64,000 bases of DNA from Nocardioides pinisoli (GCF_024199985.1 NZ_JANARS010000002.1:554148-618147); one strand, 5' to 3'. Shown: positions 44,839 through 56,570, counted from the first letter of the stretch. A program made the numbers and translations. Notes: generated by a model not told the origin, from the letters alone.

Positions 44839-45117
44839 ATGATCCTCATCGATCCGCCGGCCGTGCCGCGCTGGGACCGGCTCTGGTCGCACCTGGCCAG
44901 CGACACCTCCTACGAGGAGGTCCACGCCTTCGCCGCCGCCCACGGCGTCCCGCCTCGCGGGTGGGACCGCGACCACTACGACGTCCCCGCGGACGCCTAC
45001 GACGCGCTGGTCGCCGCCGGGGCCGTCCCGGTGTCGTCGCGCGAGCTCGTCGTGGCGCTGCGCGCCGCCGGTCTGCGCTGCCCCAAGGCGGCGGCGCGGA
45101 ACCGGTCCGACCGGTAG
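44839..45117 (+). CDS. DUF4031-family protein
   Basis: This 92-residue protein starts MILIDPPAVPRWDRLWSHLASD, with SYEEVHAFAAAHGVPPRGWDRDHYDVP; it matches the DUF4031 family, which is often found near phosphatase- or nuclease-like genes but has no defined role. ATG 44839 follows a TAGGCT -10 box (44825-44830) by 8 bp, so the message is probably leaderless. It is a single short gene between epoxide hydrolase and sensor kinase. Confidence 0.75.
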   Translation: MILIDPPAVPRWDRLWSHLASDTSYEEVHAFAAAHGVPPRGWDRDHYDVPADAYDALVAAGAVPVSSRELVVALRAAGLRCPKAAARNRSDR

Positions 45118-45140
45118 GCGCTCCGACTAGGGTTCGGGTC

Positions 45141-46226
45141 GTGCCAGACGACTACGCCCCGCGCCACCGGGTGGACTCCGCCCGCCCGAGCCGGCTGCGC
45201 ACGCTCGCCGACTTCTACCCCGACGGCATCCTCGGCGCCAGTCGCGACGGCGTGGTGACGATCCTCAACGCCCAGGGCGCCGCACTGCTGGGTGTCGACG
45301 CCGAACAGGCGCTCGGCCTTCCCCTGCCCGACGTGCTCCGGCTGCTCGACCAGGACGGTCGGACCTGGCTCGACGTCAACCGGCCCTTCGACGCCATCTC
45401 GATCACCCGCGGCGTGCCCGAGCAGTCGTGGCTCAACGCCTCCGGCGACGAGGTCCTGACGACCGCGAGGCTGGTGCGCGAGCAGCCCTTCGGCCGCGTC
45501 ATCGGGATCGCGGTCGGCCTGCGCAGCGGCCGGGGGCGGGCGCGGCTCGACCGCGAGCGCTCCGACCTCGTCGCCACGGTCGCGCACGAGCTGCGCTCGC
45601 CGCTGACCGGGGTCAAGGGCTTCGTGCAGGCGCTGCTCAACCGCTGGGACAAGCTCACCGACGACCAGCGCAAGCTGATGCTCACCACGGTCAACGCCGA
45701 CGCCGACCGGCTCGCCCGGCTCATCGCCGAGCTCCTCGACGTGGCGCGGATCGACACCGGTCGGCTGCAGCTCTACCCGCGCGAGGTCTCCGCGGAGGTG
45801 CTCGTGCGCCGGGTCGTCGACTCCATCGAGGCAGGCACCGCACGCGGCATCAGTCTCGAGGTCGACCCCGACCTGCCCGAGGTGTTCGCCGACCCCGACA
45901 AGTTCACCCAGGTCGTCACCAACCTCGTCGAGAACGCCGTCCGGCACGGCCAGGGCCAGGTGCGGGTCCGGCTGGCCGTCTCCGACGCCCTCGACGGGGT
46001 CCGCATCACCGTGGACGACGAGGGCGAGGGCATCCCCGCTGAGCTCCGCCGGCGCGTCTTCACCAAGTTCTGGACCACCGGCGACTCCGGCGGCAGCGGG
46101 CTGGGCATGTACATCGTCGGCGGCCTCTCGCGGGCGCACGGAGGCTGGGTCACCATCGACGACGCGCCCGGCGGAGGCGCTCGCGTCATGGTCGACTGGC
46201 CGCGGGAGGACATGCGTCCGGAGTGA
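45141..46226 (+). CDS. PAS-domain sensor histidine kinase
   Basis: This 361-residue kinase has no transmembrane helix. A PAS domain (about 25-125, FYPDGILGASRDGVVTILNAQG) is followed by HisKA with phosphoacceptor His149 (TVAHELRSPLTG) and a HATPase domain: NLVENAVRHG (N box), VDDEGEGIP (G1) and GSGLGMYI (G2). It probably senses a cytoplasmic signal through PAS. The GTG start follows TAGGGT (45128-45133) by 7 bp. The gene has no partner in its transcript, but a response regulator begins 73 bp downstream. Confidence 0.9.
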   Translation: MPDDYAPRHRVDSARPSRLRTLADFYPDGILGASRDGVVTILNAQGAALLGVDAEQALGLPLPDVLRLLDQDGRTWLDVNRPFDAISITRGVPEQSWLNASGDEVLTTARLVREQPFGRVIGIAVGLRSGRGRARLDRERSDLVATVAHELRSPLTGVKGFVQALLNRWDKLTDDQRKLMLTTVNADADRLARLIAELLDVARIDTGRLQLYPREVSAEVLVRRVVDSIEAGTARGISLEVDPDLPEVFADPDKFTQVVTNLVENAVRHGQGQVRVRLAVSDALDGVRITVDDEGEGIPAELRRRVFTKFWTTGDSGGSGLGMYIVGGLSRAHGGWVTIDDAPGGGARVMVDWPREDMRPE

Positions 46227-46299
46227 CGAGGGCCGACCTCCACACAACCTTCACGAGTCGTCCCCGCCTCCGACCCACCCGCGCTCCTAGGGTCGTGGC

Positions 46300-47022
46300 A
46301 TGACCTCACGCCCGACGTCCGCAGCCAGGCCCAGGACCGCCCTGGTGGTGGAGGACGAGCGCACCATCAACGACGCCCTCGCCCAGCGGCTGCGCGCCGA
46401 GGGCTACACCGTCGAGCAGGCCTTCGACGGGCCCACCGCGGTCGAGAGGGCCGCGGAGGTGCGTCCCGACGTCGTCCTGCTGGACGTGATGCTCCCCGGG
46501 TTCGACGGTCTCGAGGTGTGCCGCCGCATCCAGGCCGCGCGTCCCGTGCCGGTGCTGATGCTCACCGCCCGCGACGACGAGGCCGACGTGCTGGTGGGCC
46601 TCGGGGTCGGGGCCGACGACTACCTCACCAAGCCGTTCTCCATGCGAGAGGTGGTCGCCCGCGTGGCCGCGCTGCTGCGACGCGTGGAGCGGGCGGCGGC
46701 GCTGGCCGACGAGCGTCCCGCCACGATCGAGGTGGACGGCGTACGCCTCGACCCCGGAGCCCGGCGCACCACGGTCGACGGGGAGCCCGTCCACCTCACC
46801 CCGACCGAGTTCGACCTGCTGCTGTGCCTGGCCCGGGCGCCCGGGCAGGTCCTGAGCCGCGAGCGGCTCCTGCGCGAGGTCTGGGACTGGGGTGACGCCT
46901 GGGCCAGCGCGAGCGCGACCCGCACGGTGGACAGCCACGTCAAGGCCCTGCGCAGCAAGGTGGGTGCCTCGCGCATCCGCACCGTGCACGGCGTCGGCTA
47001 CGCCCTGGAGGACCACCGGTGA
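46300..47022 (+). CDS. OmpR/PhoB-family response regulator
   Basis: This 240-residue regulator has a receiver with Asp62 (DVVLLDVMLPG) and the conserved Lys in YLTKPF. A winged-helix DNA-binding domain (about 140-235) ends in RTVDSHVKALRSKVGASRIRTV-type sequence. A TAGGGT -10 box (46288-46293) ends 6 bp before ATG 46300, implying a leaderless transcript. The stop overlaps the next kinase start (GTGA), so that kinase is its likely partner; the PAS kinase upstream could be a second input. Confidence 0.93.
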   Translation: MTSRPTSAARPRTALVVEDERTINDALAQRLRAEGYTVEQAFDGPTAVERAAEVRPDVVLLDVMLPGFDGLEVCRRIQAARPVPVLMLTARDDEADVLVGLGVGADDYLTKPFSMREVVARVAALLRRVERAAALADERPATIEVDGVRLDPGARRTTVDGEPVHLTPTEFDLLLCLARAPGQVLSRERLLREVWDWGDAWASASATRTVDSHVKALRSKVGASRIRTVHGVGYALEDHR

Positions 47023-49637
47023 GTGCCTGGCTCGACAACGTCTCCAGCCTCAAGGCCAAGCTCGGCCTGCTGGTGGTCGCGTCGGTCGTGACCGCGGTCC
47101 TGCTCACGCTGCTCGGCTCGGCCGCCGACGTCCCGGCGCTGCTCGTGCTGCCGGTGAGCGTCGCCCTCGCGCTCGGGGTGACGCAGCTGCTCGCGGCCGG
47201 CATGGTGGCCCCGCTGCGGCGGATGACCGAGGTGTCGCGGGCGATGGCGCGCGGTGACTACACCGGGCGCGTGCGGACGTCCGCGACCGACGAGGTCGGC
47301 CAGCTCGCCGCTGCCTTCAACCGGATGGCCGAGGACCTCGCGACGGTCGACCGGGAGCGCCGCGACCTCATCGCCACGGTCTCCCACGAGCTGCGTACGC
47401 CGCTCACCGCCATGACCGCGCTGCTCGAGAACCTCGCCGACGAGGTGGTGCCGGCCGACCCGGAGCACCTCGGCGCCGCGCTCGAGGAGGCGCAACGGCT
47501 GGGCCGACTCGTCGAGGACCTGCTGCAGCTCTCCCGGCTCGAGGCCGGTGTGGTCGACCTCGACCGCCAGGACGTGGCGCTGCGGGCACTCGTCGAGGAC
47601 TCGGTCGCCCAGGTGCGTGCCGCCGGCAGCGCCGGCGCCGTCGCGATCGACGTCGACGACGACCTCGTCGTGGCTGGCGACCCGGCCCGGCTGCGCCAGC
47701 TCCTCGTCAACGTGGTGGACAACGCGGCGCGGCACGCGCCCGCCGAGACGTCCGTGCGGGTCGCCGCCGGGAGCACCGACGGCTCGTGGTGGCTCGAGGT
47801 CGTCGACGCCGGCGGGGGAGTGGCCCCCGAGGACCGCGAGCGGGTCTTCGAGCGCTTCGGCACCGACGGGGCGGGCGGCACCGGCCTCGGCCTCGCCGTG
47901 GCCCGGTGGGTGGCGCAGCTCCACGGCGGCACGCTGCGCTTCCTCGACCCCGAGACGGGGCACGGCGCCCGCCTGCGGCTGGAGGTCCCCGGAGACGCCG
48001 GCCGTACGGCGCCGGCCGCGGCCCCGTCCGCCGTGCAAGGTCCCTCGGCGCCGGCGTCCACCCCGGCCGCACCACCGGCGCCCGCCGCGACGTCGTCGCC
48101 GGTGGTCGCCGCCGCCCCCCAGTCCGGGCTGGACGGCCTGTTCGGCCGGTTCTGGCCGGACCGCGGTGGTCCGCACGGGCTCCGGACGGTGGCCGCCGCG
48201 GCGGTCGCCGGACTCGTCGCCGGGATCGCCCTGTCGTTCACCGCGGTCGGCATCACCTGGACGCTGGTCGCCCTGACCTGCGGTGCGGCCGCGCTGGCCA
48301 CGGCCCGCCGGCGACGCGAGCCGTGGACGCTGCTGTGCGCCGTGCTGGCGGTGCTGCTCGTGCTCCCGATGACCCTGCTCGACGCGTGGTGGGTGCAGAT
48401 GCTCGGCCTCGTCGTCGCCGCAGCGGTGTTCCTCTGCGGCGTCACCGGCGCCCGCACGATGCCGGGCATCCTGCTGTCCGGCATCGCATGGCCGCTCGCC
48501 TCGCTGCGGGGCCTGCCGTGGTTCGGGCGCTCCCTGCGGCTCGCCGGCACCGGCTCGCGCACGCCCGCCGTGGTGCGTACGACGGCCTGGTCACTGCTGG
48601 GCCTCGGGGTCTTCGGCACGATCTTCGCCAGCGCGAACCCCGTCTTCGGGTCCTGGGTCGACCAGCTCGTGCCCAACCTGACCTTCAACGACCTCGTCGG
48701 ACGGGCGTTCCTGGCCTGCTTCGGCTTCGCCGCGACCCTGGGGGCCGCCTACCTCGCGCTCAACCCAGCCGACGTCGAGGTGCTCGGCGGGCGGCGTCCG
48801 TCGGCGCTGGCCAACCGCTTCGAGTGGCTGGTCCCGGTGCTCGTCGTCGACGCAGTGTTCATCGCCTTCATCGCCGCGCAGGCGCGGGCCCTGGTCGGGG
48901 GCCGCGACTACATCGAGACCACGACCGGCCTCACCTATGCCGACTACGTCCACCAGGGCTTCGGCCAGCTCACCCTCGCCACGGCGCTGACGGTGCTGGT
49001 CGTGTGGATCGCCGCGCGGAGGGCCGGTGACGACGCCGCGGACCGCCGGTGGCTCCTCGGCTCGCTCGGCCTGCTCTGCGTGCTCACGCTGCTGGTCGTC
49101 GCGTCCGCGCTGCGCGGGATGTCGGTCTACCAGGACGCCTACGGCTTCACGACCCTGCGGCTCTTCGTCGACGTGTTCGAGGGCTGGCTCGGGTTCGTGG
49201 TGCTGGCGATCATGGTGGCCGGCGTCGCCCGGCGGGGCGCCTGGCTCCCGCGCATCGCGCTGGTCTCGGGAGCCGTCGCACTCGTCGGTCTGGCCGCGAT
49301 CAACCCCGAGGCGTGGGTGGCCGGGCGCAACCTCGACCGCTACGACGCCACGGGCAAGCTGGACCTGTCCTACCTGCAGACCTTGTCGGCCGACGCGGCC
49401 CCGGTGATCGCCGAGCGGCTGCCTGCCGACGTCGCCCGTTGCGTGCTGTCGGACCTGCCCTACGAGACGATGACGTCCGAGGTCCTCGACGACCCGCGCG
49501 CCTGGAACCTCTCGCGCTCCCGCGCCGAGGACGCGCTGACCAGGGTCGGCCTCGAGCCGGGGCCGAGTCCTGCAGGCCCGGTGTCGGTCGGCCTCGGCCC
49601 GGAATGCAGTGGCGCCTGGGCCGCCTACGACGAGTAG
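47019..49637 (+). CDS. Sensor histidine kinase fused to a DUF4173-like polytopic membrane domain
   Basis: This 872-residue protein has two N-terminal helices (about 15-60), HAMP (60-115), HisKA with His123 (TVSHELRTPLTA) and HATPase (NVVDNAARHAP, VDAGGGVAPEDRERVFERFG, GTGLGLAVARWV) to about residue 325. A Pro/Ala linker (about 330-370) then leads to 11-12 membrane helices (about 385-790) resembling DUF4173/DUF4153, and a soluble C-terminus. Normal kinases of this type end after HATPase. The GTG start overlaps the response regulator stop. The membrane part may be a second sensor or a transporter-like partner. Confidence 0.85.
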   Translation: MSAWLDNVSSLKAKLGLLVVASVVTAVLLTLLGSAADVPALLVLPVSVALALGVTQLLAAGMVAPLRRMTEVSRAMARGDYTGRVRTSATDEVGQLAAAFNRMAEDLATVDRERRDLIATVSHELRTPLTAMTALLENLADEVVPADPEHLGAALEEAQRLGRLVEDLLQLSRLEAGVVDLDRQDVALRALVEDSVAQVRAAGSAGAVAIDVDDDLVVAGDPARLRQLLVNVVDNAARHAPAETSVRVAAGSTDGSWWLEVVDAGGGVAPEDRERVFERFGTDGAGGTGLGLAVARWVAQLHGGTLRFLDPETGHGARLRLEVPGDAGRTAPAAAPSAVQGPSAPASTPAAPPAPAATSSPVVAAAPQSGLDGLFGRFWPDRGGPHGLRTVAAAAVAGLVAGIALSFTAVGITWTLVALTCGAAALATARRRREPWTLLCAVLAVLLVLPMTLLDAWWVQMLGLVVAAAVFLCGVTGARTMPGILLSGIAWPLASLRGLPWFGRSLRLAGTGSRTPAVVRTTAWSLLGLGVFGTIFASANPVFGSWVDQLVPNLTFNDLVGRAFLACFGFAATLGAAYLALNPADVEVLGGRRPSALANRFEWLVPVLVVDAVFIAFIAAQARALVGGRDYIETTTGLTYADYVHQGFGQLTLATALTVLVVWIAARRAGDDAADRRWLLGSLGLLCVLTLLVVASALRGMSVYQDAYGFTTLRLFVDVFEGWLGFVVLAIMVAGVARRGAWLPRIALVSGAVALVGLAAINPEAWVAGRNLDRYDATGKLDLSYLQTLSADAAPVIAERLPADVARCVLSDLPYETMTSEVLDDPRAWNLSRSRAEDALTRVGLEPGPSPAGPVSVGLGPECSGAWAAYDE

Positions 49638-49756
49638 AGTCACCGTCGTGGACACGAGCCTGCGATTTCTCCGCCCCGGACCTGGTCCGTCGGGCAGCTG
49701 ACGTCACCGGGTCCGGGGAGTCCCCGTCCGACCCGACGCTCATCCACTTCTAGACT
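49635..49756 (+). promoter_or_regulatory. pheST promoter region with leaderless mini-ORF and hairpin
   Basis: TAGAGT (49635-49640), overlapping the kinase stop codon, ends 7 bp before a GTG (49648) that opens a 17-codon ORF ending at 49701 (its only aromatic residue is one Phe). Next comes a strong hairpin around CGGGG-AGT-CCCCG within GGGTC/GACCC (about 49710-49737), then a second -10 box TAGACT (49751-49756), 33 bp before pheS. The layout resembles an attenuator, but without a run of Phe codons it is unproven. Confidence 0.45.
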
Positions 49757-49789
49757 CTGCGGCGACCCGCTGCAGCAAGAAAGGGAGCC

Positions 49790-50887
49790 ATGTCCGGCCC
49801 CAACACCGACTACGACCCCGTCGAAGTGACCCCGCTCAAGGCCGACCAGGTCGAGGCGATGCGTGAGGCGGCGCTCGCCGCGATCGCCGACGCCGCCGAC
49901 CTCGACGCCCTCAAGCAGGTCCGGATCGACCACGCCGGCGACCGCTCGCCCCTGGCCCTGGCCAACCGCGAGATCGGTGCCCTGCCGCCCCAGGCGCGCA
50001 AGGAGGCCGGCCAGCGCGTCGGTCAGGCCCGCGGTGCCGTCAACCAGGCCCTCGCCGCCCGGCAGACCGTGCTCGAGGCCGAGCACGAGGAGCGGATGCT
50101 GGCCGAGGAGACCGTCGACGTCTCGTTGCCGACGACGCGCCGCCGCCGCGGAGGCCGGCACCCGCTGACCCTGCAGTCCGAGCTGATCGCCGACCTGTTC
50201 GTGGCGATGGGCTACGAGGTCGCCGAGGGGCCGGTCGTCGAGGCCGAGTGGCTCAACTTCGACGCCCTCAACCTCGGTCCCGACCACCCGGCGCGCACCA
50301 TGCAGGACACCTTCTGGACCGAGCCGGCCGAGGACCACGTCGTGCTCCGCACCCAGACCTCGCCCGTGCAGGCGCGCACGATGCTCACCCGCACGCCACC
50401 CATCTACGTGGTCTGCCCGGGTCGGGTGTTCCGCACCGACGAGTACGACGCCACGCACTCGCCGATGTTCCACCAGGTCGAGGGCCTCGTGGTCGACGAG
50501 GGCATCACCATGGCGCACCTCAAGGGCACGCTCGACCACTTCGCCTCGCAGCTGTTCGGCGACGGGATCACCACGCGGTTCCGCCCGTCCTACTTCCCGT
50601 TCACCGAGCCCTCGGCCGAGGTGGACGTGCGCTGCTTCGTCTGCCGCGGTGTCGACTCCGCCTCGTGCCGCACCTGCCGCGGCGAGGGCTGGATCGAGTG
50701 GGGCGGCTGCGGCGTGGTCAACCCGCGCGTCCTGGTGGCCTGCGGCGTCGACCCCGAGGTCTACAGCGGCTTCGCCTTCGGGATGGGCATCGACCGGTCG
50801 TTCATGTTCCGCCACGACCTGGAGGACCTGCGTCCGCTCTTCGAGGGCGACGTCCGGTTCAGCAGCGCGTTCGGCACCGAGATCTGA
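49790..50887 (+). CDS. pheS: Phenylalanine-tRNA ligase alpha subunit
   Basis: This 365-residue subunit has an N-terminal coiled coil (about 1-100) that grips tRNA and a class II catalytic core with motif 2 (PGRVFRTDEYDATHSPMFHQVEG) and motif 3 (GFAFGMGIDRSFMFRHDLEDL). Inserted before motif 3 is a cysteine cluster, CFVC and CRTC, like that in Bacillus PheS. It pairs with PheT to charge tRNA-Phe. The ATG has a good Shine-Dalgarno (AAAGGGAG). Confidence 0.96.
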   Translation: MSGPNTDYDPVEVTPLKADQVEAMREAALAAIADAADLDALKQVRIDHAGDRSPLALANREIGALPPQARKEAGQRVGQARGAVNQALAARQTVLEAEHEERMLAEETVDVSLPTTRRRRGGRHPLTLQSELIADLFVAMGYEVAEGPVVEAEWLNFDALNLGPDHPARTMQDTFWTEPAEDHVVLRTQTSPVQARTMLTRTPPIYVVCPGRVFRTDEYDATHSPMFHQVEGLVVDEGITMAHLKGTLDHFASQLFGDGITTRFRPSYFPFTEPSAEVDVRCFVCRGVDSASCRTCRGEGWIEWGGCGVVNPRVLVACGVDPEVYSGFAFGMGIDRSFMFRHDLEDLRPLFEGDVRFSSAFGTEI

Positions 50888-50903
50888 GAGGGGAGAACGA
50901 GCG

Positions 50904-53390
50904 ATGAAGGCACCCCTGTCCTGGATCCTGGACCTCGTCGACGTACCTGACGGCACCACCACCGAGGAGATCACCGACCGGCTCACGCTGACCGGCCTCA
51001 AGCTCGAGGCCATCGTCAGCCCCGGCCGCGACATCACCGGCCCGCTGGTCATCGGCCGCGTGCTCACGAAGGAGCCCGAGCCGCAGAAGAACGGCAAGAC
51101 CATCAACTGGTGCACCGTCGACGTGGGTGACGCCAACGGGACCGGCGAGCCGCAGGGCATCGTCTGCGGGGCCCACAACTTCGAGCCGGGCGACCTCGTC
51201 GTCACCGTGCTGCCGGGCGGCGTGCTGCCCGGCGGGTTCGAGATCGGCGCCCGCAAGACCTACGGGCACCTGTCCGCCGGCATGATCTGCTCGGCCCGCG
51301 AGCTCGGTCTCGGCGACGACCACGACGGCATCATCGTCCTGCCGCCCGACGCCGGTGAGCCCGGCCAGGACGTGCGTCCCGTGCTCGGCCTCGACGAGGA
51401 GACCATCGAGTTCGAGGTCAACCCCGACCGGGCCTACGCGCTGTCCCTGCGCGGCATCGCCCGCGAGGTGCTGGTCTCCGTCGAGGGCGCGAGCGGCTTC
51501 CGCGACCCGGCGCTGCGCGACACCCCGGCCGCCAACGACGAGGGCCACCCGGTCGTCGTGGAGGACGCCGAGGGGTGTCCGGTGTTCGTGGCCCGGCGCG
51601 TCGACGGCTTCGACCCCGCGGCCCCCACGCCGGACTTCATGGTCCGGCGCATCACGGCCGCCGGCATGCGGCCCATCTCGCTGGCCGTCGACGTCACCAA
51701 CTACGTGATGCTCGAGACCGGCCGGCCGATCCACGGCTACGACGCCGACAAGCTGCAGGGCGCGATCGTCGTACGCCGTGCGCGCGAGCGCGAGAAGCTC
51801 ACCACCCTCGACGGGACCGCCCGCATCCTCGACCCCGGCGACCTCGTCGTCACCGACGACTCCGGGATCATCGGTCTCGGCGGCGTGATGGGCGGGGAGA
51901 CGACCGAGATCTCCGACAGCACCACGTCGATCCTGGTCGAGGCGGCCCACTGGGACGCGGTGTCGATGTTCCGCACCGGCCGGCGTCACCGGATCACCTC
52001 GGAGGCGGGCAAGCGCAACGAGCGCGGGGTCGACCCGACGATCTGCGAGGCCGCGGCCGACCGGGTCGTGGAGCTCCTCGTCGAGCACGGCGGCGGCACG
52101 GCCCACCCCGGCGTGACCGTCGTGGGCAGCCCGCCCGAGATGCCCGTCGTCGCCGTCGCGGGCGACCTGGCCGCCCGGGTCTCCGGCATGCCGATCACCG
52201 AGGAGCAGTCGGTGGAGTGCCTGCGCGCGGTGGGCTGCGAGGTCACCGGTTCGGGGACGCTGTCGGTGACCCCGCCCCCGTGGCGTCCGGACCTGACCGA
52301 CGCGCAGGACTTCTCCGAGGAGGTCGTCCGGCTCGTCGGCTACGACAAGGTGCCGTCGGTCCTGCCGACGCCCCCGTCGGGGCGCGGCCTGACCCGACCG
52401 CAGCAGCTGCGGCGCTGGGTCGGCCGCACCCTCGCCGGCGAGGGCTACGTCGAGGTGGTGAGCTTCCCGTTCGTGGGTGAGGCCGACCTCGACGCGCTGG
52501 GCCTCGCGGCCGACGACCCGCGCCGCGACCTGCTGCGCCTGTCCAACCCGCTCAGCGCCGAGGCCGGGTTCATGACCTCCACGCTCCTGCCAGGCCTTCT
52601 GCGCGCGGCGGGCAAGAACGTCGGCCACGGCACCACGGACGTCGCGATCTTCGAGACCGGCACGGTGACGCTGCCGCGCCACGCCGGACCGGCTCCGATC
52701 CTCCCGGTCGACCGGCGCCCGACCGAGGCCGAGCTCGAGGCCCTCGACGCCGCCCTGCCCGCCCAGCCCCTCCACCTCGCCCTGGTGGGCACCGGTGACG
52801 CGGTGTCCGGCGGCTGGTGGGGCGAGGCCCGTCCGTTCTCGTGGGCCGACGCCGTCGAGGCCGTACGAGCCGTGGCCGCCGCTCTCGGGCTCGAGGTCAG
52901 CGCCTCAGCCGTGGAGCTCGCGCCGTGGCACCCGGGCCGCTGCGCCGAGCTGTCCGTGGACGGTGAGGTCGTCGGCCACGCCGGTGAGGTCCACCCGAAG
53001 GTGTGCCAGGCCTTCGGCCTCCCCAAGCGCACCGTCGCCGCGGAGGTCGACCTCGACCTGCTGATCGCACGGGCGGTGCACCTGCGCACGGCGCCGACCT
53101 TCTCGTCCTTCCCGGTCGCCAAGGAGGACGTCGCGCTGGTCGTCGACGCCTCGGTGCCGGCTGCGGACGTGGAAGCCGCCCTGCGTGAGGGGGCCGGCGA
53201 GCTGCTGGAGTCGATCCGGCTCTTCGACGTCTACACCGGCGACCAGGTCGGTGAGGGGAAGAAGTCGCTCGCCTACGCCCTGCGCTTCCGCGCTCCCGAC
53301 CGGACGCTCAAGGAGGGCGAGGCGGCGGCCGCGCGTGACGCAGCGGTCGCCCTCGCCGCCCAGCGCACCGGCGCCGTGCAACGCGCCTGA
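50904..53390 (+). CDS. pheT: Phenylalanine-tRNA ligase beta subunit
   Basis: This 828-residue subunit has the N-terminal tRNA-binding (EMAP/OB) domain (about 40-155), the B3/B4 editing region (about 215-400), B5 (about 410-480), a degenerate catalytic-like core and the C-terminal ferredoxin-like anticodon-binding domain (FSSFPVAKEDVALVVDASVP, RLFDVYTGDQVGEGKKSLAY). The B3/B4 region removes mischarged tyrosine. It begins 16 bp after pheS and is followed by a strong hairpin. Confidence 0.96.
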   Translation: MKAPLSWILDLVDVPDGTTTEEITDRLTLTGLKLEAIVSPGRDITGPLVIGRVLTKEPEPQKNGKTINWCTVDVGDANGTGEPQGIVCGAHNFEPGDLVVTVLPGGVLPGGFEIGARKTYGHLSAGMICSARELGLGDDHDGIIVLPPDAGEPGQDVRPVLGLDEETIEFEVNPDRAYALSLRGIAREVLVSVEGASGFRDPALRDTPAANDEGHPVVVEDAEGCPVFVARRVDGFDPAAPTPDFMVRRITAAGMRPISLAVDVTNYVMLETGRPIHGYDADKLQGAIVVRRAREREKLTTLDGTARILDPGDLVVTDDSGIIGLGGVMGGETTEISDSTTSILVEAAHWDAVSMFRTGRRHRITSEAGKRNERGVDPTICEAAADRVVELLVEHGGGTAHPGVTVVGSPPEMPVVAVAGDLAARVSGMPITEEQSVECLRAVGCEVTGSGTLSVTPPPWRPDLTDAQDFSEEVVRLVGYDKVPSVLPTPPSGRGLTRPQQLRRWVGRTLAGEGYVEVVSFPFVGEADLDALGLAADDPRRDLLRLSNPLSAEAGFMTSTLLPGLLRAAGKNVGHGTTDVAIFETGTVTLPRHAGPAPILPVDRRPTEAELEALDAALPAQPLHLALVGTGDAVSGGWWGEARPFSWADAVEAVRAVAAALGLEVSASAVELAPWHPGRCAELSVDGEVVGHAGEVHPKVCQAFGLPKRTVAAEVDLDLLIARAVHLRTAPTFSSFPVAKEDVALVVDASVPAADVEAALREGAGELLESIRLFDVYTGDQVGEGKKSLAYALRFRAPDRTLKEGEAAAARDAAVALAAQRTGAVQRA

Positions 53391-53410
53391 CCCGCGCCCG
53401 TCCATGCCGA

Positions 53411-53449
53411 CACTGGGCCTTGAGTCTCCAGGAGACTCAAGGCCCAGTG
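53411..53449. terminator. Perfect 19-bp hairpin downstream of pheT
   Basis: CACTGGGCCTTGAGTCTCC (53411-53429) is repeated as its exact reverse complement at 53431-53449 with a single A between. It lies between pheT and the convergent maleylpyruvate isomerase-like gene and can terminate in both directions. There is no U-run. Confidence 0.65.
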
Positions 53450-53485
53450 CGCGTGCAGACGCTCCGAGGCCTCGACCGGTTGTCC

Positions 53486-54280
53486 TCAGTTGATCGGCGA
53501 CGCCACGACCGCGGTGAACCTCTCGAGGACGCCGCGGTCCCCGGCGACCGAGACCCGGGTGTCGTCGGAGCGGTTCCACAGCCACAGGTCGAGCGCCGCC
53601 GCGGGCCCGTCGACGACGACGTCGGGTTCGACCTCGGTGTCGTCCGGCGCCGGGACCACGTGGAAGTCCTCCTCCTCGGCATAGGTCGTGCCGCTGTCCG
53701 GATCGGTGCCCGCGAAGACCCCGAACCGCAGCCAGAACGACTCGCCGGTGTCGGTGACGTCGACCCGCACGGTGCCGTCCCCGGGCTCCCACGACCCCCA
53801 GGGCGGCATGCCGCCGTACATCACGTCGAGGCACTCGTGCACCCCGTCGGTCGCCAGCCGTGCGTCGACCTCGCTCGCGAGCCCGGCGGCCTGCTCGGCG
53901 TCGACGCGGTGCACCAGTGCCTCGTGGGCCTGTCGGCGCAGGATGAACCCGACGGTGTGGTCGTCCGACCAGGTCCAGGCCTCCTCCCGGGGGTCTGCGC
54001 CCTCGAGCGCGGCGGCCAGGCCGGCCGACCACTCGTCGTAGGTGCGCAGCAGGTCGTCGTAGGACTCGGGGCGGGGCGGGTCGATCTCCTCCGGCCGGAC
54101 GGGCCGGGCCGTCAGCACCTCGGTCCACCACCGCTGCACCGTGGCGAGGTGCCACAGCAGGTCGGAGGCGTCCCAGTCGGGACACGCAGGCACGCGGGAT
54201 GACGGGTCGCACCCGGCGAGCACCTCGCGGGAGCGGGCGGATTCGGCACGCAGGTGCTCGAGGTAGGCGTCGGGGGACAT
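53486..54280 (-). CDS. Maleylpyruvate isomerase/DinB-like family protein
   Basis: This 264-residue protein has the TIGR03083 N-terminal four-helix bundle (SARSREVLAGCD, DASDLLWHLATVQRWW, HEALVHRVDAEQA), with His residues positioned for a metal, and a C-terminal SCP2-like beta domain. Mycothiol-dependent maleylpyruvate isomerase is the best known member; most relatives have unknown thiol-linked roles. ATG 54280 was preferred; a GTG 21 bp upstream is also possible. Confidence 0.8.
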   Translation of the reverse strand: MSPDAYLEHLRAESARSREVLAGCDPSSRVPACPDWDASDLLWHLATVQRWWTEVLTARPVRPEEIDPPRPESYDDLLRTYDEWSAGLAAALEGADPREEAWTWSDDHTVGFILRRQAHEALVHRVDAEQAAGLASEVDARLATDGVHECLDVMYGGMPPWGSWEPGDGTVRVDVTDTGESFWLRFGVFAGTDPDSGTTYAEEEDFHVVPAPDDTEVEPDVVVDGPAAALDLWLWNRSDDTRVSVAGDRGVLERFTAVVASPIN

Positions 54281-54378
54281 CACGGTGTGGTGTGGGCTCA
54301 CCCGTGCACCGTAGGGGAGGCGACCGACGCCGCGCGCCGCATTTGTGCGACCTCCGTGCGGGAGGACATGCAAAGTAA

Positions 54379-56566
<2,188 letters not shown>

Positions 56567-56570
<4 letters not shown>

